NCBI GenBank assembly: GCA_029259695.1
Contig: JAJDEQ010000131.1
Coordinates: 1 to 57,429, forward strand
Length of the DNA stretch: 57,429 nucleotides
Direction of reading: 5' to 3'
Source of the DNA: Planctomycetota bacterium
GTDB taxonomy: Bacteria > Planctomycetota > B15-G4
The translations under genes and the position numbers were made by a program. Shown here in pieces: positions 16,899 through 26,230 of this stretch (position 1 is its first letter; every line of letters begins with the position of its first letter). Below the pieces are notes generated by a model. The model was not told where the DNA came from. It saw only the letters and a list, made by a program, of their open reading frames with translations, and searched no databases.

Positions 16899-19800
16899 CT
16901 ACGGCACTTCGAGCAGCGGAGTGAAGTACCGGTAGTAGACCTCCAGCGTGAGCACGCACATCGCGGTGGTGTAGCTGCGCTCGCTGCTGGTGTCGCCGGC
17001 GTAGTCGGCGTAGTGGGAGACCGGACGCCAGCTCCCGTCGGCCTGCTGGGCCGGGAGCAGGGTGTCCTGCAGGCGCTCGTTCCAGCGCGACCACTCCCGG
17101 CCGCCGTGGCGGAACAGGGCCAGGCTGCCGTAGTACCAGAAGTACACGTTGCCCGTGGCTTCCGTCACGAACTCGATCTGCGATCCGCGCCGGTACGACG
17201 AGGGTGAGCGCTCGGTGATGTAGCGGATCGAGCTGCCGTAGCGCGACTTGGCGATGTCCTCACCCAGCAGCGAGAGGGCGAACAGACCGGCGGGCGTCGA
17301 GCCCGGCAGGGTCCAGTACTGGGTGCGCAGGCGTTCGGGGTCGTGGGCGTAGAGCACGGCGCCGCTGTCGGGCTGGTGCGCGTTGCGGATGAACGTGCGC
17401 GCGTCCGCGAAGGCCCGGTCGGGGACTTCGAGGCCGCCCAGACGAGCGGATTCGAGCGCCATGATCTGCCACACCGTCACCGAGGTCCGGGGCCAGCTGT
17501 CGTAGGTGCGCGCGTCGGGGTAGTAGTAACCCCAGCCACCCGAGCGTCGCGCATCGCGCGAACGGTGCTGGTGCTTCAGGATCCAGGCCACGGCGTCTTC
17601 GATGGGTGTCCGCAGGCGCGCCTCCTTGGTCAGCGCGTAGCACTCGGCCAGGGCGTAGGTGGTGATGCCGTGGGAGTAGGACGTGCTGTATCCGAAGTGC
17701 CCCGTCTCGCCCTGGACGTCCAGCAGGAAGTCGACAGCGCGCCGGGTGAGGTCGGAGTACTCCGTGTCCGAACCGGGCGTGTGCCCGGCGCCGAGGAAGG
17801 CGAGCAGGCACACGGCCGTCTTGCCCACCGCGACATGCCCGTACTTGTCGTCGTAGTCGCGGCTGCTGCCCCAGAAGCCCTCGTCGTTCTGGCGCCGGGC
17901 GAGGTATCGCAGCCCGTCGGCCACGGCCTTCTCGGTCTGCTCGTTGCCGCCGTGTTCGGCCAGCGCGGCGACCTTGGCCTCGCCGACGCGTGTGCGGTAG
18001 GGCGTGTGTTCCCAGTCGTGGGTGCCCGTCTCCGGCAGCTCGGTCGAGAGCGGGCTGGCAAGCGCCAGTTGCGAGGGGGTGGGGCGCACGTCGGCGTGGG
18101 ACGACCCGCCGGTGGTCGCGCGCCAGCGCTCGGGGCCGTCGACGCTGCTCCCGCGGCGGGTCGGCGTGCGCGTGGCTGTGGCCAGCGCCACCAGGCTGTC
18201 GTCGTCGCGACCGTGTCCGGTGAGGATCGGCGTGTCGTGACCGTTGGACGCGGCGCCGTCGACGAGCAGCGAGGACGAGGGCCCGCCGCCCGGCAGGGCG
18301 TCCTGGAGCGCCACGTCGTTGCCGTCGCGGCCCCGTTGTTGGGGGTGGGCGATGTCAGCGGCACCGCTGCGTTCGCTCACGAGCCCGGTGGGCCCGTCCT
18401 CGAAGGCGCGCCGATCGGTGCCGGCGACGAGCGGGTCGCGCGCCCCGGGACCGGCCTCGGTCCAGGGGCTGGTGGCGTTCGAAGTGGTGCTCCACGGGTT
18501 GCGCTCGGGTCGGCCGGGAGCGCTGGACTCGGGGGGTGACGAGCTGCGGGCGGGGGTGCGATCGGCCAGGGTGGCGATGTCGATGGCCGCGTCGGCGAGG
18601 GGCGTGGAGCCGGCCCCGTCGTTGCCGTCGCGGTCCGGTGCCGGCGCGGTCACCTCCGGCATCGCCACGGCGACTTCGTCGGACGTTGCCCGCGCGATGT
18701 GGCCGCCCGCGAGGTCGGTCGGGCTCTCGCGGCGCGGTGGTGGTGCCGTCGCCGGCGTCTCGACGTGCGGGCGGGCCAGGGCGGTCGCGCTCGGTCGGGT
18801 GTCGGGCGAGGTCGGCGTCCAGCTGTCGGCGGTGCTGGTCCGTGCGGGTTGCGAACCGGTGGCCGGCGTGGTCACGCGCTGCGCGGGGCCGTCGGCCGCC
18901 ACGATGCGCAGTGTGGGTGCGCTCGCCGTGCGCGTGGCCGACGTGTCGATCGCGTCGGCGAGGGTCACCGCGGACCCTGCGGCGGTCTCGGTCCGGGCCA
19001 CGTCGATCGGCTGTCGTGCGGGCGCCCCGGGTTGAGCCGCCGCGGGCACGTCGAGCGCGCCCTGCTCAGCCGGTGCGGTCGCCTGCAGCTGAGCGGTCTG
19101 CGAGGGGACCCGGGCCACCTCGTTGCGTGCCGGCGCATCGAGCGGCGCGGTCTCCGCGCGCATGCGCTCCAACTCGCCCGAGCGTTCCTGCGTGCGTGCG
19201 ATGGCTTGCTGCGAGGGTGCGAGCTGCACCCGGAAGGTGCGCCCCGGTTCGCCCAGCTCGACGGGTTCGGGCTCGACCACGACGTCGCGGAACCACAGCA
19301 TCAGCAGCAGGTGCACGAGCAGCGAGACGAGCACGCACTTGTAGAGGATGTCGAGCGCTTCCCAGCGCCTGCCGAGCCACGCGAGCAGGGCAAGCAACAG
19401 CAGCAGCGACAGGATCGTGAGATCCAGCCAGCCCACGGGCCGGCCGGGCAGTTGGAACAGCTCGATCGACCGGGCCCGCTGGAGGTCGGGCGTGCGACCC
19501 GCGGGGGCGTGGCTGAACAGCAGCGTGAACCCGTCGGGTGACAACCACGGGCCCCGCTCGGAGGCGCCGACCGTGTCGAGCCCCGTCACGCGTTCCGCCG
19601 GCTGCCACAGCCCGAGGCTCTGCATGCTGCGGTACAGGTCGAAGTCGCCCTCGGTGCGCCGATCGGACGCGAACACGACGCCGTGTCCGTCAGCCGTGAA
19701 GGCCGGCTCGCGTTCCTCGGCGCCGGTGTTGATGGCCTCGAACGATTGCACGTCCCAGCCGGCGCGCTCGCTGCGCGGCCCGGTCTTTGACGGGTCGCCC

Positions 19801-20459
19801 GTCGGTTCTTCGACGGCGCGCACGGTCGGCACGGCGAGGTACAGGTCGTGGTCACTGCGCCGACCGCGGTGGCGGTTGGACGCGAAGGCCAGGGCACCGG
19901 TGCCGGGCAGGGTCGCCGGGTCGGTCTCGTCCGCCTCGGTGTTGATCTCCCGTCCCAGCGACTCCACGTCGCCCGACACGCCCTCGTCCCACGCGGCGCG
20001 GTACAGGTCGAGGCCCCCGCGGCCGCCTCCACGGCCCGACGCGAAGTAGATCTCGCCCGGCCCGAAGGCCGGCGCCAGCTCGTCGCGCGACGTGTTCAGC
20101 GCCGCGAGCGGACGCGGGTCGGTGGGCTCGCCGTCGATCATCTCGGCCACCCACAGGTCGCTGTTGAGCCCGGGTTCGCCCACGGCGAAGACCAGGAAAC
20201 GACCGTCCGGCGACAGCGCGGGCCGGCTCTCGGCGGCCTCGGTGTTGATCACCGGCGGCAGCGGAACGGGTTCGTCCCAGACCGCGAAGCGCAGCCGGTC
20301 GACGTCGTCGAGCTGCATCGCCGCCCGGCCGTCGGTGTAGGTCGCCTCACGCTCGAGGTAGGGCAGGAAGCGCAGGTAGGCGCCGAAGAACCCGGCGGCC
20401 ACCAGCGCCGCGGCGATGACCAGCGAGCGTCCCAGCCCGAGTTTGGGGGAGAAGGCCAC
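16899..20459 (-). CDS. PD40 propeller / TonB-like helix / squalene-cyclase-type toroid fusion protein
   Basis: 1186 residues from GTG 20459, 6 nt after the exbD stop. Order of parts: inner-membrane helix 1 (about 12-32); PD40/WD40-like repeats (about 75-320; SRPALSPDGRFLVFAV, EPAFTADGHGVVFASDRR, ERGPWLSPDGFTLLFS); helix 2 (about 345-362); the short basic loop GRRWEALDILYK; helix 3 (375-390) containing S379-LLV-H383; a Pro/Ala/Thr-rich region of more than 400 residues; and an alpha/alpha toroid (about 842-1180) with prenyltransferase/squalene-cyclase QW-type repeats (QNDEGFWG, QQADGSWRP). The SxxxH in an in-to-out helix followed by VVVEPEPVELGEPGRTFRVQ mirrors the TonB/TolA N-terminus that contacts ExbB-ExbD. 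Positive-inside charges put propeller and toroid in the periplasm. Catalytic DxDD of cyclases is not seen, so the toroid is probably a binding domain. Confidence 0.8.
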   Translation of the reverse strand: MAFSPKLGLGRSLVIAAALVAAGFFGAYLRFLPYLEREATYTDGRAAMQLDDVDRLRFAVWDEPVPLPPVINTEAAESRPALSPDGRFLVFAVGEPGLNSDLWVAEMIDGEPTDPRPLAALNTSRDELAPAFGPGEIYFASGRGGGRGGLDLYRAAWDEGVSGDVESLGREINTEADETDPATLPGTGALAFASNRHRGRRSDHDLYLAVPTVRAVEEPTGDPSKTGPRSERAGWDVQSFEAINTGAEEREPAFTADGHGVVFASDRRTEGDFDLYRSMQSLGLWQPAERVTGLDTVGASERGPWLSPDGFTLLFSHAPAGRTPDLQRARSIELFQLPGRPVGWLDLTILSLLLLLALLAWLGRRWEALDILYKCVLVSLLVHLLLMLWFRDVVVEPEPVELGEPGRTFRVQLAPSQQAIARTQERSGELERMRAETAPLDAPARNEVARVPSQTAQLQATAPAEQGALDVPAAAQPGAPARQPIDVARTETAAGSAVTLADAIDTSATRTASAPTLRIVAADGPAQRVTTPATGSQPARTSTADSWTPTSPDTRPSATALARPHVETPATAPPPRRESPTDLAGGHIARATSDEVAVAMPEVTAPAPDRDGNDGAGSTPLADAAIDIATLADRTPARSSSPPESSAPGRPERNPWSTTSNATSPWTEAGPGARDPLVAGTDRRAFEDGPTGLVSERSGAADIAHPQQRGRDGNDVALQDALPGGGPSSSLLVDGAASNGHDTPILTGHGRDDDSLVALATATRTPTRRGSSVDGPERWRATTGGSSHADVRPTPSQLALASPLSTELPETGTHDWEHTPYRTRVGEAKVAALAEHGGNEQTEKAVADGLRYLARRQNDEGFWGSSRDYDDKYGHVAVGKTAVCLLAFLGAGHTPGSDTEYSDLTRRAVDFLLDVQGETGHFGYSTSYSHGITTYALAECYALTKEARLRTPIEDAVAWILKHQHRSRDARRSGGWGYYYPDARTYDSWPRTSVTVWQIMALESARLGGLEVPDRAFADARTFIRNAHQPDSGAVLYAHDPERLRTQYWTLPGSTPAGLFALSLLGEDIAKSRYGSSIRYITERSPSSYRRGSQIEFVTEATGNVYFWYYGSLALFRHGGREWSRWNERLQDTLLPAQQADGSWRPVSHYADYAGDTSSERSYTTAMCVLTLEVYYRYFTPLLEVP

Positions 20460-20465
20460 GCGCGC

Positions 20466-20876
20466 TCAGGCTCCTTCGAGCGTGCCGACGGACAGGTTCA
20501 CCAGGCCGGCCTGCCCGCAGGCGTCCATGACCTGCACGATCGACTCGTGGTGCGTCTGTCGGTCGCCGCGAATCGTCACGGCGGTGTCCGGGTCGTTGCG
20601 CGCGGCTGCGCGCAGCGCGGCGAGCAACTCGTCCCGCGCGATCTCCTCTCCCGAGAGCACGACGCGCCCGTCGGAGAACACGTTGATCACGATCTGCTCC
20701 AGCTCGACGTCGGGGGCGGCCCCCGACTCGGCCTCCGGCAGTTCGATCTCGATCTCCTTCTCCGGGTCGAGGAACGTCGTGGCCACCATGAAGAAGATCA
20801 GCAGCTGGAACACCACGTCGATCATCGGCGTGAGGTTGAGCGTCGGCTCCTCCTGGTCGCGATCGCGGATCTTCAC
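20466..20876 (-). CDS. exbD: ExbD/TolR family proton-channel subunit
   Basis: 136 residues from GTG 20876, overlapping the exbB-like stop (GTGA). One membrane helix, LTPMIDVVFQLLIFFMVATTF, carries the essential Asp (D20), which matches ExbD D25 and TolR D23. The periplasmic domain (about 45-136) has GRVVLSGEEIARDELLAALRA and TAVTIRGDRQTHHESIVQVMDA, as expected for ExbD/TolR. With the ExbB homologue it forms a proton-driven motor, and it is followed closely by the TonB-like fusion protein. ExbD and TolR cannot be told apart by sequence alone. Confidence 0.93.
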   Translation of the reverse strand: MKIRDRDQEEPTLNLTPMIDVVFQLLIFFMVATTFLDPEKEIEIELPEAESGAAPDVELEQIVINVFSDGRVVLSGEEIARDELLAALRAAARNDPDTAVTIRGDRQTHHESIVQVMDACGQAGLVNLSVGTLEGA

Positions 20877-21526
20877 GCGGCCGCTTCCATCGGACTCTCG
20901 CGCAGCAGGTCGCTGAGGGCGGCGTAGGCATCCTCGGTGCGCCGCACGAAGCGATCGATGCTGCCGCGGAAGAAGTAGTACGCCGCCTGGGTGGGGATCG
21001 CGACGGTCAGGCCGGCGGCGGTGGTCACCAGCGCCTGGGAGATGCCCGCGGCGAGCATCTCGGGGTTCCCCAGGCCTTCCTCGAGGGCGATGTTGGCGAA
21101 GGCGTCGATCATGCCCCACACGGTGCCGAGCAGTCCGAGCAGCGGCGCGATCATGCCGATCACCACCAGCGGCCGCAGGTTCGACGACAGGTGCTGCACC
21201 TCGCGGGCGCCGGCGTCCTCCACGGCCTTCTCGCGCTGGTCCCAGGGCGCCTCGCGACGGCGCAGTCCCACGGCCAGCACCCGCGCCTGCGACGTGTCGC
21301 GCTGCTCGCAGAGCTGCAGACCCGCTGCGGCCCCTTCGCCGGCCACGGTGTCGCGCAACTCCTGGCCGAAGCGCGCCTGGCTGAGGCGGCCGCGCCGCAG
21401 CCGGATCGAACGCTCGACCATGTAGGCCAGGGCGATGATCGAGCACAGCGCGATGGGGATCATGAGCGGTCCGCCGCTCACGACGATGTCGTAGAGCGAG
21501 TCCAGCTGCGTGGAGGTGTCACCCAT
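20873..21526 (-). CDS. exbB: MotA/TolQ/ExbB family proton-channel subunit
   Basis: 217 residues from ATG 21526. There are three membrane helices: LMIPIALCSIIALAYMVE, LVVIGMIAPLLGLLGTVWGM and QALVTTAAGLTVAIPTQAAYYF. The GLLGTVWGMI motif and the TTAAGLTVAIP helix hold the channel Thr residues conserved in ExbB/TolQ. The cytoplasmic loop is about 90 residues. It lies between the giant TPR gene (stop at 21608) and exbD, in one leftward operon. Confidence 0.93.
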   Translation of the reverse strand: MGDTSTQLDSLYDIVVSGGPLMIPIALCSIIALAYMVERSIRLRRGRLSQARFGQELRDTVAGEGAAAGLQLCEQRDTSQARVLAVGLRRREAPWDQREKAVEDAGAREVQHLSSNLRPLVVIGMIAPLLGLLGTVWGMIDAFANIALEEGLGNPEMLAAGISQALVTTAAGLTVAIPTQAAYYFFRGSIDRFVRRTEDAYAALSDLLRESPMEAAA

Positions 21527-21607
21527 CGTTCGGTCCTCTGTCGTGAAGGGGGGTGTCTCGTGGTCCCGCCGCGCGTGGCGACGGTGGTCGGGCGGTGCGG
21601 CTCCTGC

Positions 21608-24600
21608 TCAGCGAGCCTTCAGTCGCGCCCGTGCCTGGGTGGCGAACGGGCTGTCGGGGTGCTTGTCGATCAATTCGCGGTAGCGGTCGTGGGCGCGTGC
21701 CGTGTCACCCAGCTCTTCCAGGCAGCGGCCGGAGAGCAGCAGCGCCTCGGAGACCTCCTCGTCGTGTGCATACAGCACCGCGACCCTGAGGAAGTCCGAG
21801 AGGGCGTTCTGCATGTCGCCGCGGGCGAGCTCGAGCTTGCCCAGGCTCAGCTGGGCACGGGCGGCGAGCACGCCCCGATCGGAGCTGACGATGCGCTCGT
21901 AGGCCGCACGGGCCCCGCGCTCCTGCGACAGCGCCACCAGGGCATGACCACGCCAGAGCTCGGCTTCGAGCAGGTTCTCGAAGTCCGGGTGGCGCCGCGC
22001 CAGCTCGCTCAGGGCGCGCTCGGCGTCTTCCCAGCGCTCCAGCCGTGCGAGCGAGAGGCCCAGTCGGAAGCGGGCCTTGGGCACCACCTGATGTCGGGGG
22101 TGTTCGTCCAGCAGGCGTTCGTTCCAGGCGGCGCAGCGGGCGAAGTCGTCGCGCCTCCAGGCGGCCTCGCCGCCCAGGAAGATCGACTCGCCGGCCAGCT
22201 CGCTGTCGGGCACGCGCTGCAGCAGGCGTTCGAAGCAGCGCTCCGCTCCCAGCGGGTCTCCCTTGCGCAGCCGGGCGAAGCCCTCCTTGTAGAGCGCGTC
22301 GGCCGGCAGCGGACTGTCTTTCGCCGCCGAGCACGCGGCGTAGAAGGGGATCGCGCGGTCGTCGTCGGCCTCGGCGAAGTAGGCCTCGCCCAGGAAGAAG
22401 CAGGCCTCGGCCACGTCGCCGTCGTCGTTCGCGATCTCGAGCAGGCGCGTGAGCCGCTGGGATGCGTCATCGAGCCGGCCCTCGTCGATCGCCAGCCAGG
22501 CGGACTCGACGGCGGTGGCGACCGTGGCGCCCGGGGCGTGGGCCAGCGCCGGGTGTTCCAGCGCCTGGTCGAGGAAGCGCGCGGCACGCTGCGCTTGTCC
22601 GGCGTCCTTCCACGCGGCGGCGACCGAGCGGGCCGTGGCCTCGAGTCGCGCCGCATCGTTGGTCGCGGCGGCGAGGGCATTCCAGGCACGCTCGGCGTCC
22701 TGGGGTTGCTTCAGCTCGCGGTGACACCACAACAGCAACTCGTGCGCGGAGGCCACCAGCTCGGCGTCGGTCTCCCGCTTGCGGGTGCCCGCGGTGAGCG
22801 GTCCCAGTGCACGCACCGCGCCCTGGTGGTCGCCCGTATTGGAGAGCCCCCAGGCCATGCCGTAGCGCGCCGCCGGTGCGAACTCGTGATCGGGGAAGCG
22901 CTCCAGGAACGTGCTGTACGAGTCAACGGCCTGGGTGTCGAGCCCGTCGGCCGCCTGGCTCTCGGCGAGCTGGAACTGGGCCCGCGGCGCCATCGATGCG
23001 GCGCCCCCGTCGGCCAGCAGCGTGCGCAGGTGGTTGCGCGCCTCGGAGCCCTGGCCGCTCTCGGTGCCGAGTTCGGCCAGGCGCATGAGGATGTCGGGGC
23101 GGTGCTCCCCGTCGGGATGGCGTTGCAGGTAGGTGCTCCAGGGCGTGACGGCTTCGGAGCCGCGCCCCAGCCCGTCGAGGCAGACGCCCTGCATGAACAG
23201 CGCCTCGGGTGCTTCGGGTGCGGCGAGGTGATCGTCGACCACGCGCGAGAAGTACTGGGCGGCACGGGCGTTGTCGCCCTGCAGTCGGCGGCACCAACCC
23301 AGGCGTGAGAGCGCGCGCGCCTGCAGCGTGCCGTCGTCGCTGCGTGCGGCCACGCGCTTGAACGCCGTCTCGGCTTCGTCGTAGCGCTCGAGCGTGAACA
23401 ACGCCTCGGCGTAGGTGAGCTGGACCGCCGGGTCGGCATCGTCCTGCTCGATCAGCGGTTGCACGAGGCTCAATGCCTCGGCCGCGTCGCCCTCGTTGAG
23501 TCGCGTGACGGCGGCGGCGTGCCAGGCGTCGTCCGAGCCCGCACTGTGGTAGGCCTTGGCCGCCTCGGCCGAGCGCCCCATGGAGGCGAGCAGGTCACCG
23601 CGGGCGCGGTGGATGTGGCGCGCGAGCTCTTCGCCGGGGCGTCGTGAGGCCGCCTGGGAGAGCAGCTCGAGGGCGGCACGGTCGTCGCCCTGTCCGGCCT
23701 TGGTGCGTGCGCGCCAATAGGCCGTCTCGGCGTCGTCGGGGAGTTCGTCGGAACGCAGGGCGCGCCAGGCGCCGTCCGCGTCGCCGGCCTGCAGGCGGTG
23801 GATGCCCAGGCGCAGCGTGGCTTCGGGCACGAAGCGGCTCTCGGGGAAGTCCCGGACCAGTTGTCCGAAGGCCGAGGCGGCTGCGGCGTGGTCGGCGCCC
23901 GCCGCGAGCGCCAGGCCGGTCCCGCGGAGCGCGGCGTCGGCGAAGGAACCGCCGCGCACCGATCGATAGGCACTGCGCGCCTCACCCGGGCGACCCTGCT
24001 CCATCAGGATCTCGCCCTGCAGGAAGCGCATCTCGTTCGCGAGTTCGGGGCTCGGGCCGGCTTGCAGCACCGCCGCGGCGCGGCGAGCCGACAGTTCGAA
24101 GTCCTCGGTGCGGAAGGCGCACCAGGCCAACGCCGACCGGGCATCCGTCGCGTAGGGACCCTCCGGGTCGCGGCGCAGCACGTCCTCGTAGCGCCCCGTC
24201 GCGGCGTCGTACGCGCCGTTGCGGAACTCGGCGTCGCCGAGCATGTACGTCGCCGGGACGACGAGGTAGTCGGTGCCGAAGGTGAGCGTGCGCTGAAAGG
24301 CGGCGACCGCCGCCCCGTACTCACCTGCCTCGAGCAGGCACTGGCCCAGGCGCATGTTGGCCTCGGCCGCGAAGCGGAAGTTCGAGCGTCCGGCGAGAGC
24401 CTGGAAGTGCGGGCGAGCCTCCGCGAGGCGATCGAGTTCGAACAGGGACGCGGCGAGGTGGTAGGTGATCAGTTCCGCGTCGGCGTGCCGCGTGTTCGAC
24501 TTCAGGAACTCGCTCGCTTCCCGGATCACCATGTCGTGATGACCGCGTTCGTACAGGCCACCGATGAGGCGTGCCTGCTCACCGACCTGCGCGGCGCCCG

Positions 24601-24733
24601 CCTGGACGGCCGGAGCGCGGGTGGCGAGAACTGCTGTGAAGGGAGCCGGGGTGATGACCGGGTTCGGGAGCAGCAGCAGCGCGAGGCTCGCGGCTCGGAG
24701 AGGATGGAGCACGACGACCAAAGGCAAGACCAC
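21608..24733 (-). CDS. Giant periplasmic TPR protein
   Basis: 1041 residues from GTG 24733, chosen because AGGAG lies 6 nt upstream and the next residues (VVLPLVVVLHPLRAASLALLLL) are a signal sequence. The frame is open further upstream but codes for nothing recognisable. The whole mature protein is TPR-type repeats, many of the Sel/YbgF kind (ARLGLHRLQAGD-like units, FQLAESQAADGLDTQAVDSY, RAHDRYRELIDKHPDSPF). It ends with the YbgF-like unit LIDKHPDSPFATQARARL. It is the first gene of the exbB-exbD-fusion operon and is presumably the periplasmic scaffold of that machine, as YbgF/CpoB is for Tol-Pal but about four times larger. Confidence 0.85.
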   Translation of the reverse strand: MVLPLVVVLHPLRAASLALLLLPNPVITPAPFTAVLATRAPAVQAGAAQVGEQARLIGGLYERGHHDMVIREASEFLKSNTRHADAELITYHLAASLFELDRLAEARPHFQALAGRSNFRFAAEANMRLGQCLLEAGEYGAAVAAFQRTLTFGTDYLVVPATYMLGDAEFRNGAYDAATGRYEDVLRRDPEGPYATDARSALAWCAFRTEDFELSARRAAAVLQAGPSPELANEMRFLQGEILMEQGRPGEARSAYRSVRGGSFADAALRGTGLALAAGADHAAAASAFGQLVRDFPESRFVPEATLRLGIHRLQAGDADGAWRALRSDELPDDAETAYWRARTKAGQGDDRAALELLSQAASRRPGEELARHIHRARGDLLASMGRSAEAAKAYHSAGSDDAWHAAAVTRLNEGDAAEALSLVQPLIEQDDADPAVQLTYAEALFTLERYDEAETAFKRVAARSDDGTLQARALSRLGWCRRLQGDNARAAQYFSRVVDDHLAAPEAPEALFMQGVCLDGLGRGSEAVTPWSTYLQRHPDGEHRPDILMRLAELGTESGQGSEARNHLRTLLADGGAASMAPRAQFQLAESQAADGLDTQAVDSYSTFLERFPDHEFAPAARYGMAWGLSNTGDHQGAVRALGPLTAGTRKRETDAELVASAHELLLWCHRELKQPQDAERAWNALAAATNDAARLEATARSVAAAWKDAGQAQRAARFLDQALEHPALAHAPGATVATAVESAWLAIDEGRLDDASQRLTRLLEIANDDGDVAEACFFLGEAYFAEADDDRAIPFYAACSAAKDSPLPADALYKEGFARLRKGDPLGAERCFERLLQRVPDSELAGESIFLGGEAAWRRDDFARCAAWNERLLDEHPRHQVVPKARFRLGLSLARLERWEDAERALSELARRHPDFENLLEAELWRGHALVALSQERGARAAYERIVSSDRGVLAARAQLSLGKLELARGDMQNALSDFLRVAVLYAHDEEVSEALLLSGRCLEELGDTARAHDRYRELIDKHPDSPFATQARARLKAR

Positions 24734-25172
24734 GGACCTCTCCTGTGTGGGCCGCCGGGTCTGCCGTGCCCGGCTGAGCGTTTCCCGAATAACCGCGTGA
24801 CCAGATACTACCGGGGTGTCGAGGTGTTTGGGCGTCGCGACGGTGGCGCCTCGCGCGCGAGGCGCAGCTTGTTGTGGAAGCGAACGAATGAGTTTCGCGG
24901 GACGCCGCGAATCGGTGACCCGCGCCCCCCCAGGTTGGTCCGCCGGGTCGATCGGCCGGTTGGGACCGGTGGGTCGAGCGGTTCGAAGTGGTTGGGTTGA
25001 GCCCGTCCCACCACCCGCTGCGTGGGGCTGCGGGCGCGCTCCGAGAGGGGCGGGCTTGCACTCCGACGGTACCGAGGGACCCCGGAACCGCGTCGGATCT
25101 ACCTTCGGCGAGAGCTGGGGTGACGTGCGACGCGCCGTCCGATCACGAGGGCGGATCGGGGCATGCGTCCGT
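24734..25172. other. 439-bp intergenic region with a 20-bp perfect palindrome
   Basis: This lies between two leftward TPR genes. The only clear structure is GCGCCTCGCG-CGCGAGGCGC (24846-24865), a perfect 20-bp palindrome able to form an 8-bp stem with a CGCG loop. It has no U-run. The operon promoter should be nearest 24733; TAGTAT (on the minus strand about 24812-24807) is a possible -10 but no -35 is convincing. No conserved small gene is seen. Confidence 0.45.
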
Positions 25173-26138
25173 TCAGTCGCCCTGGGGGCTCTCGGCCAGG
25201 TCCGCAGCCAGGGCCTGCAGGATGAGGTCGTCGGGAAAACGGTGCAGGCCGCGGCGCACGGCGCGACGGGCCTCGTTCGGGTCGCCGATGCGCAGCAGGA
25301 GCGCCGCCATGCCGGCGTGCAGATCCGGGTCGTCGTCACCGGAGGCCGCGAGGGCGTCCAGCGCGGCGATCTGCTCGCGCACGGCAGCCAGCTCGGCTTG
25401 TCGCGCCAGGACGGCTTCAGCCTGCTCGGATCGTCCGAGTTGCAGCAGCAGCCGCCCCTGGAGATACAGCGCCTCCTCGTGCGCGGGCGAGCGCTCGACG
25501 ACTTCGGTCACCGCGGCCAGGGCCTCGTCCAGCGCGTCCTCCCGCTCCAGCAGCCGGGCCTGTTCGAGGCGCGCCTCGAGCAGGTCGGGGTCGCGACGCA
25601 GGGCTTCGTCGAGGTGCCGCCGCGCCGCCTCGGGGTCGCCGCGGGACAGGGCCACCAGCCCCAGCCCGTAGTGCACCCGGTACGCGTCGGGGTCGGCCTC
25701 CAGCGCGGCCTCGAAGGCCTGGTGTGCTTCGTCATAGCGCCCGAGGTGGTGCAGCGCGAATCCGAGACCGGCCGACTCGGCGCGCAGCTCCGGCCGCTGC
25801 GCCACGGCGGCGGTGAGCCGCCGGGCCGCGCGCTCGAACAGGCGTCGCTCGTAGTCGGCGTAGCCGGCGAAGAACAGCACCTCGGGGTGGGGCGGCGTGC
25901 GGGCGAGCAGTTCGGCCAGGATCGTCTCCACGGCTTCGAAGTGTTCCTCGGCCAGGGCGCGACGGGCTGCGTCGAGGGTTGCCTGCTCCGCGTCGTCCAG
26001 CTCCGCGGCGACCGCGCTCGCGGTGGTGTGCACGGGGTCCGTGCCGGAAGGCTCCCCGTCACCCGGGTGATCGCGACCACAGGCCGCGAGCAGCAGGGTG
26101 AGCGCGATCAGCTGGCGTGTGTGGTGCAACAAGCGCAC
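25173..26138 (-). CDS. TPR lipoprotein
   Basis: 321 residues from GTG 26138. The lipoprotein signal is RLLHHTRQLIALTLLLAAC, with lipobox LAAC. At least six TPR units follow: LDAARRALAEEHFEAVETIL, GLGFALHHLGRYDEAHQAFE, GLVALSRGDPEAARRHLDEA, QGRLLLQLGRSEQAEAVL and others. It is probably outer-membrane- or inner-membrane-tethered on the periplasmic side. It precedes the ExbB/ExbD operon in the same direction but 440 bp away, so a functional link is only suggested by gene order. Confidence 0.85.
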   Translation of the reverse strand: MRLLHHTRQLIALTLLLAACGRDHPGDGEPSGTDPVHTTASAVAAELDDAEQATLDAARRALAEEHFEAVETILAELLARTPPHPEVLFFAGYADYERRLFERAARRLTAAVAQRPELRAESAGLGFALHHLGRYDEAHQAFEAALEADPDAYRVHYGLGLVALSRGDPEAARRHLDEALRRDPDLLEARLEQARLLEREDALDEALAAVTEVVERSPAHEEALYLQGRLLLQLGRSEQAEAVLARQAELAAVREQIAALDALAASGDDDPDLHAGMAALLLRIGDPNEARRAVRRGLHRFPDDLILQALAADLAESPQGD

Positions 26139-26230
26139 CGCTCCGGTGCAGGCAGGGCTGGACGGCTCCAGGCTACGTCAGCTGTCCGCGCGTCGCCACG
26201 GTTCTCGGGGGACCGCGGCCGGCGTCGGGA

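Noticed and set aside
16899..18000. Active squalene-hopene cyclase
   Set aside because: QW-type repeats are present, but the DxDD catalytic motif is not seen and the domain is tethered in the periplasm, away from squalene synthesis genes.
21191..23308. A 705-codon plus-strand frame opposite exbB and the TPR gene
   Set aside because: The opposite strand encodes proton-channel helices and regular TPR units; this frame is low-complexity Ala/Gly/Arg/Val sequence.
24846..24865. A Rho-independent terminator at the 20-bp palindrome
   Set aside because: There is no U-run on either side and it lies more than 300 bp past the lipoprotein gene stop. It was kept only as a palindrome.
24734..25339. Extension of the giant TPR protein to an upstream start at 25339
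   Set aside because: The added 202 residues are Arg/Pro-rich, lie before the signal peptide and run over the end of the next TPR lipoprotein gene. A good Shine-Dalgarno sits at 24733.
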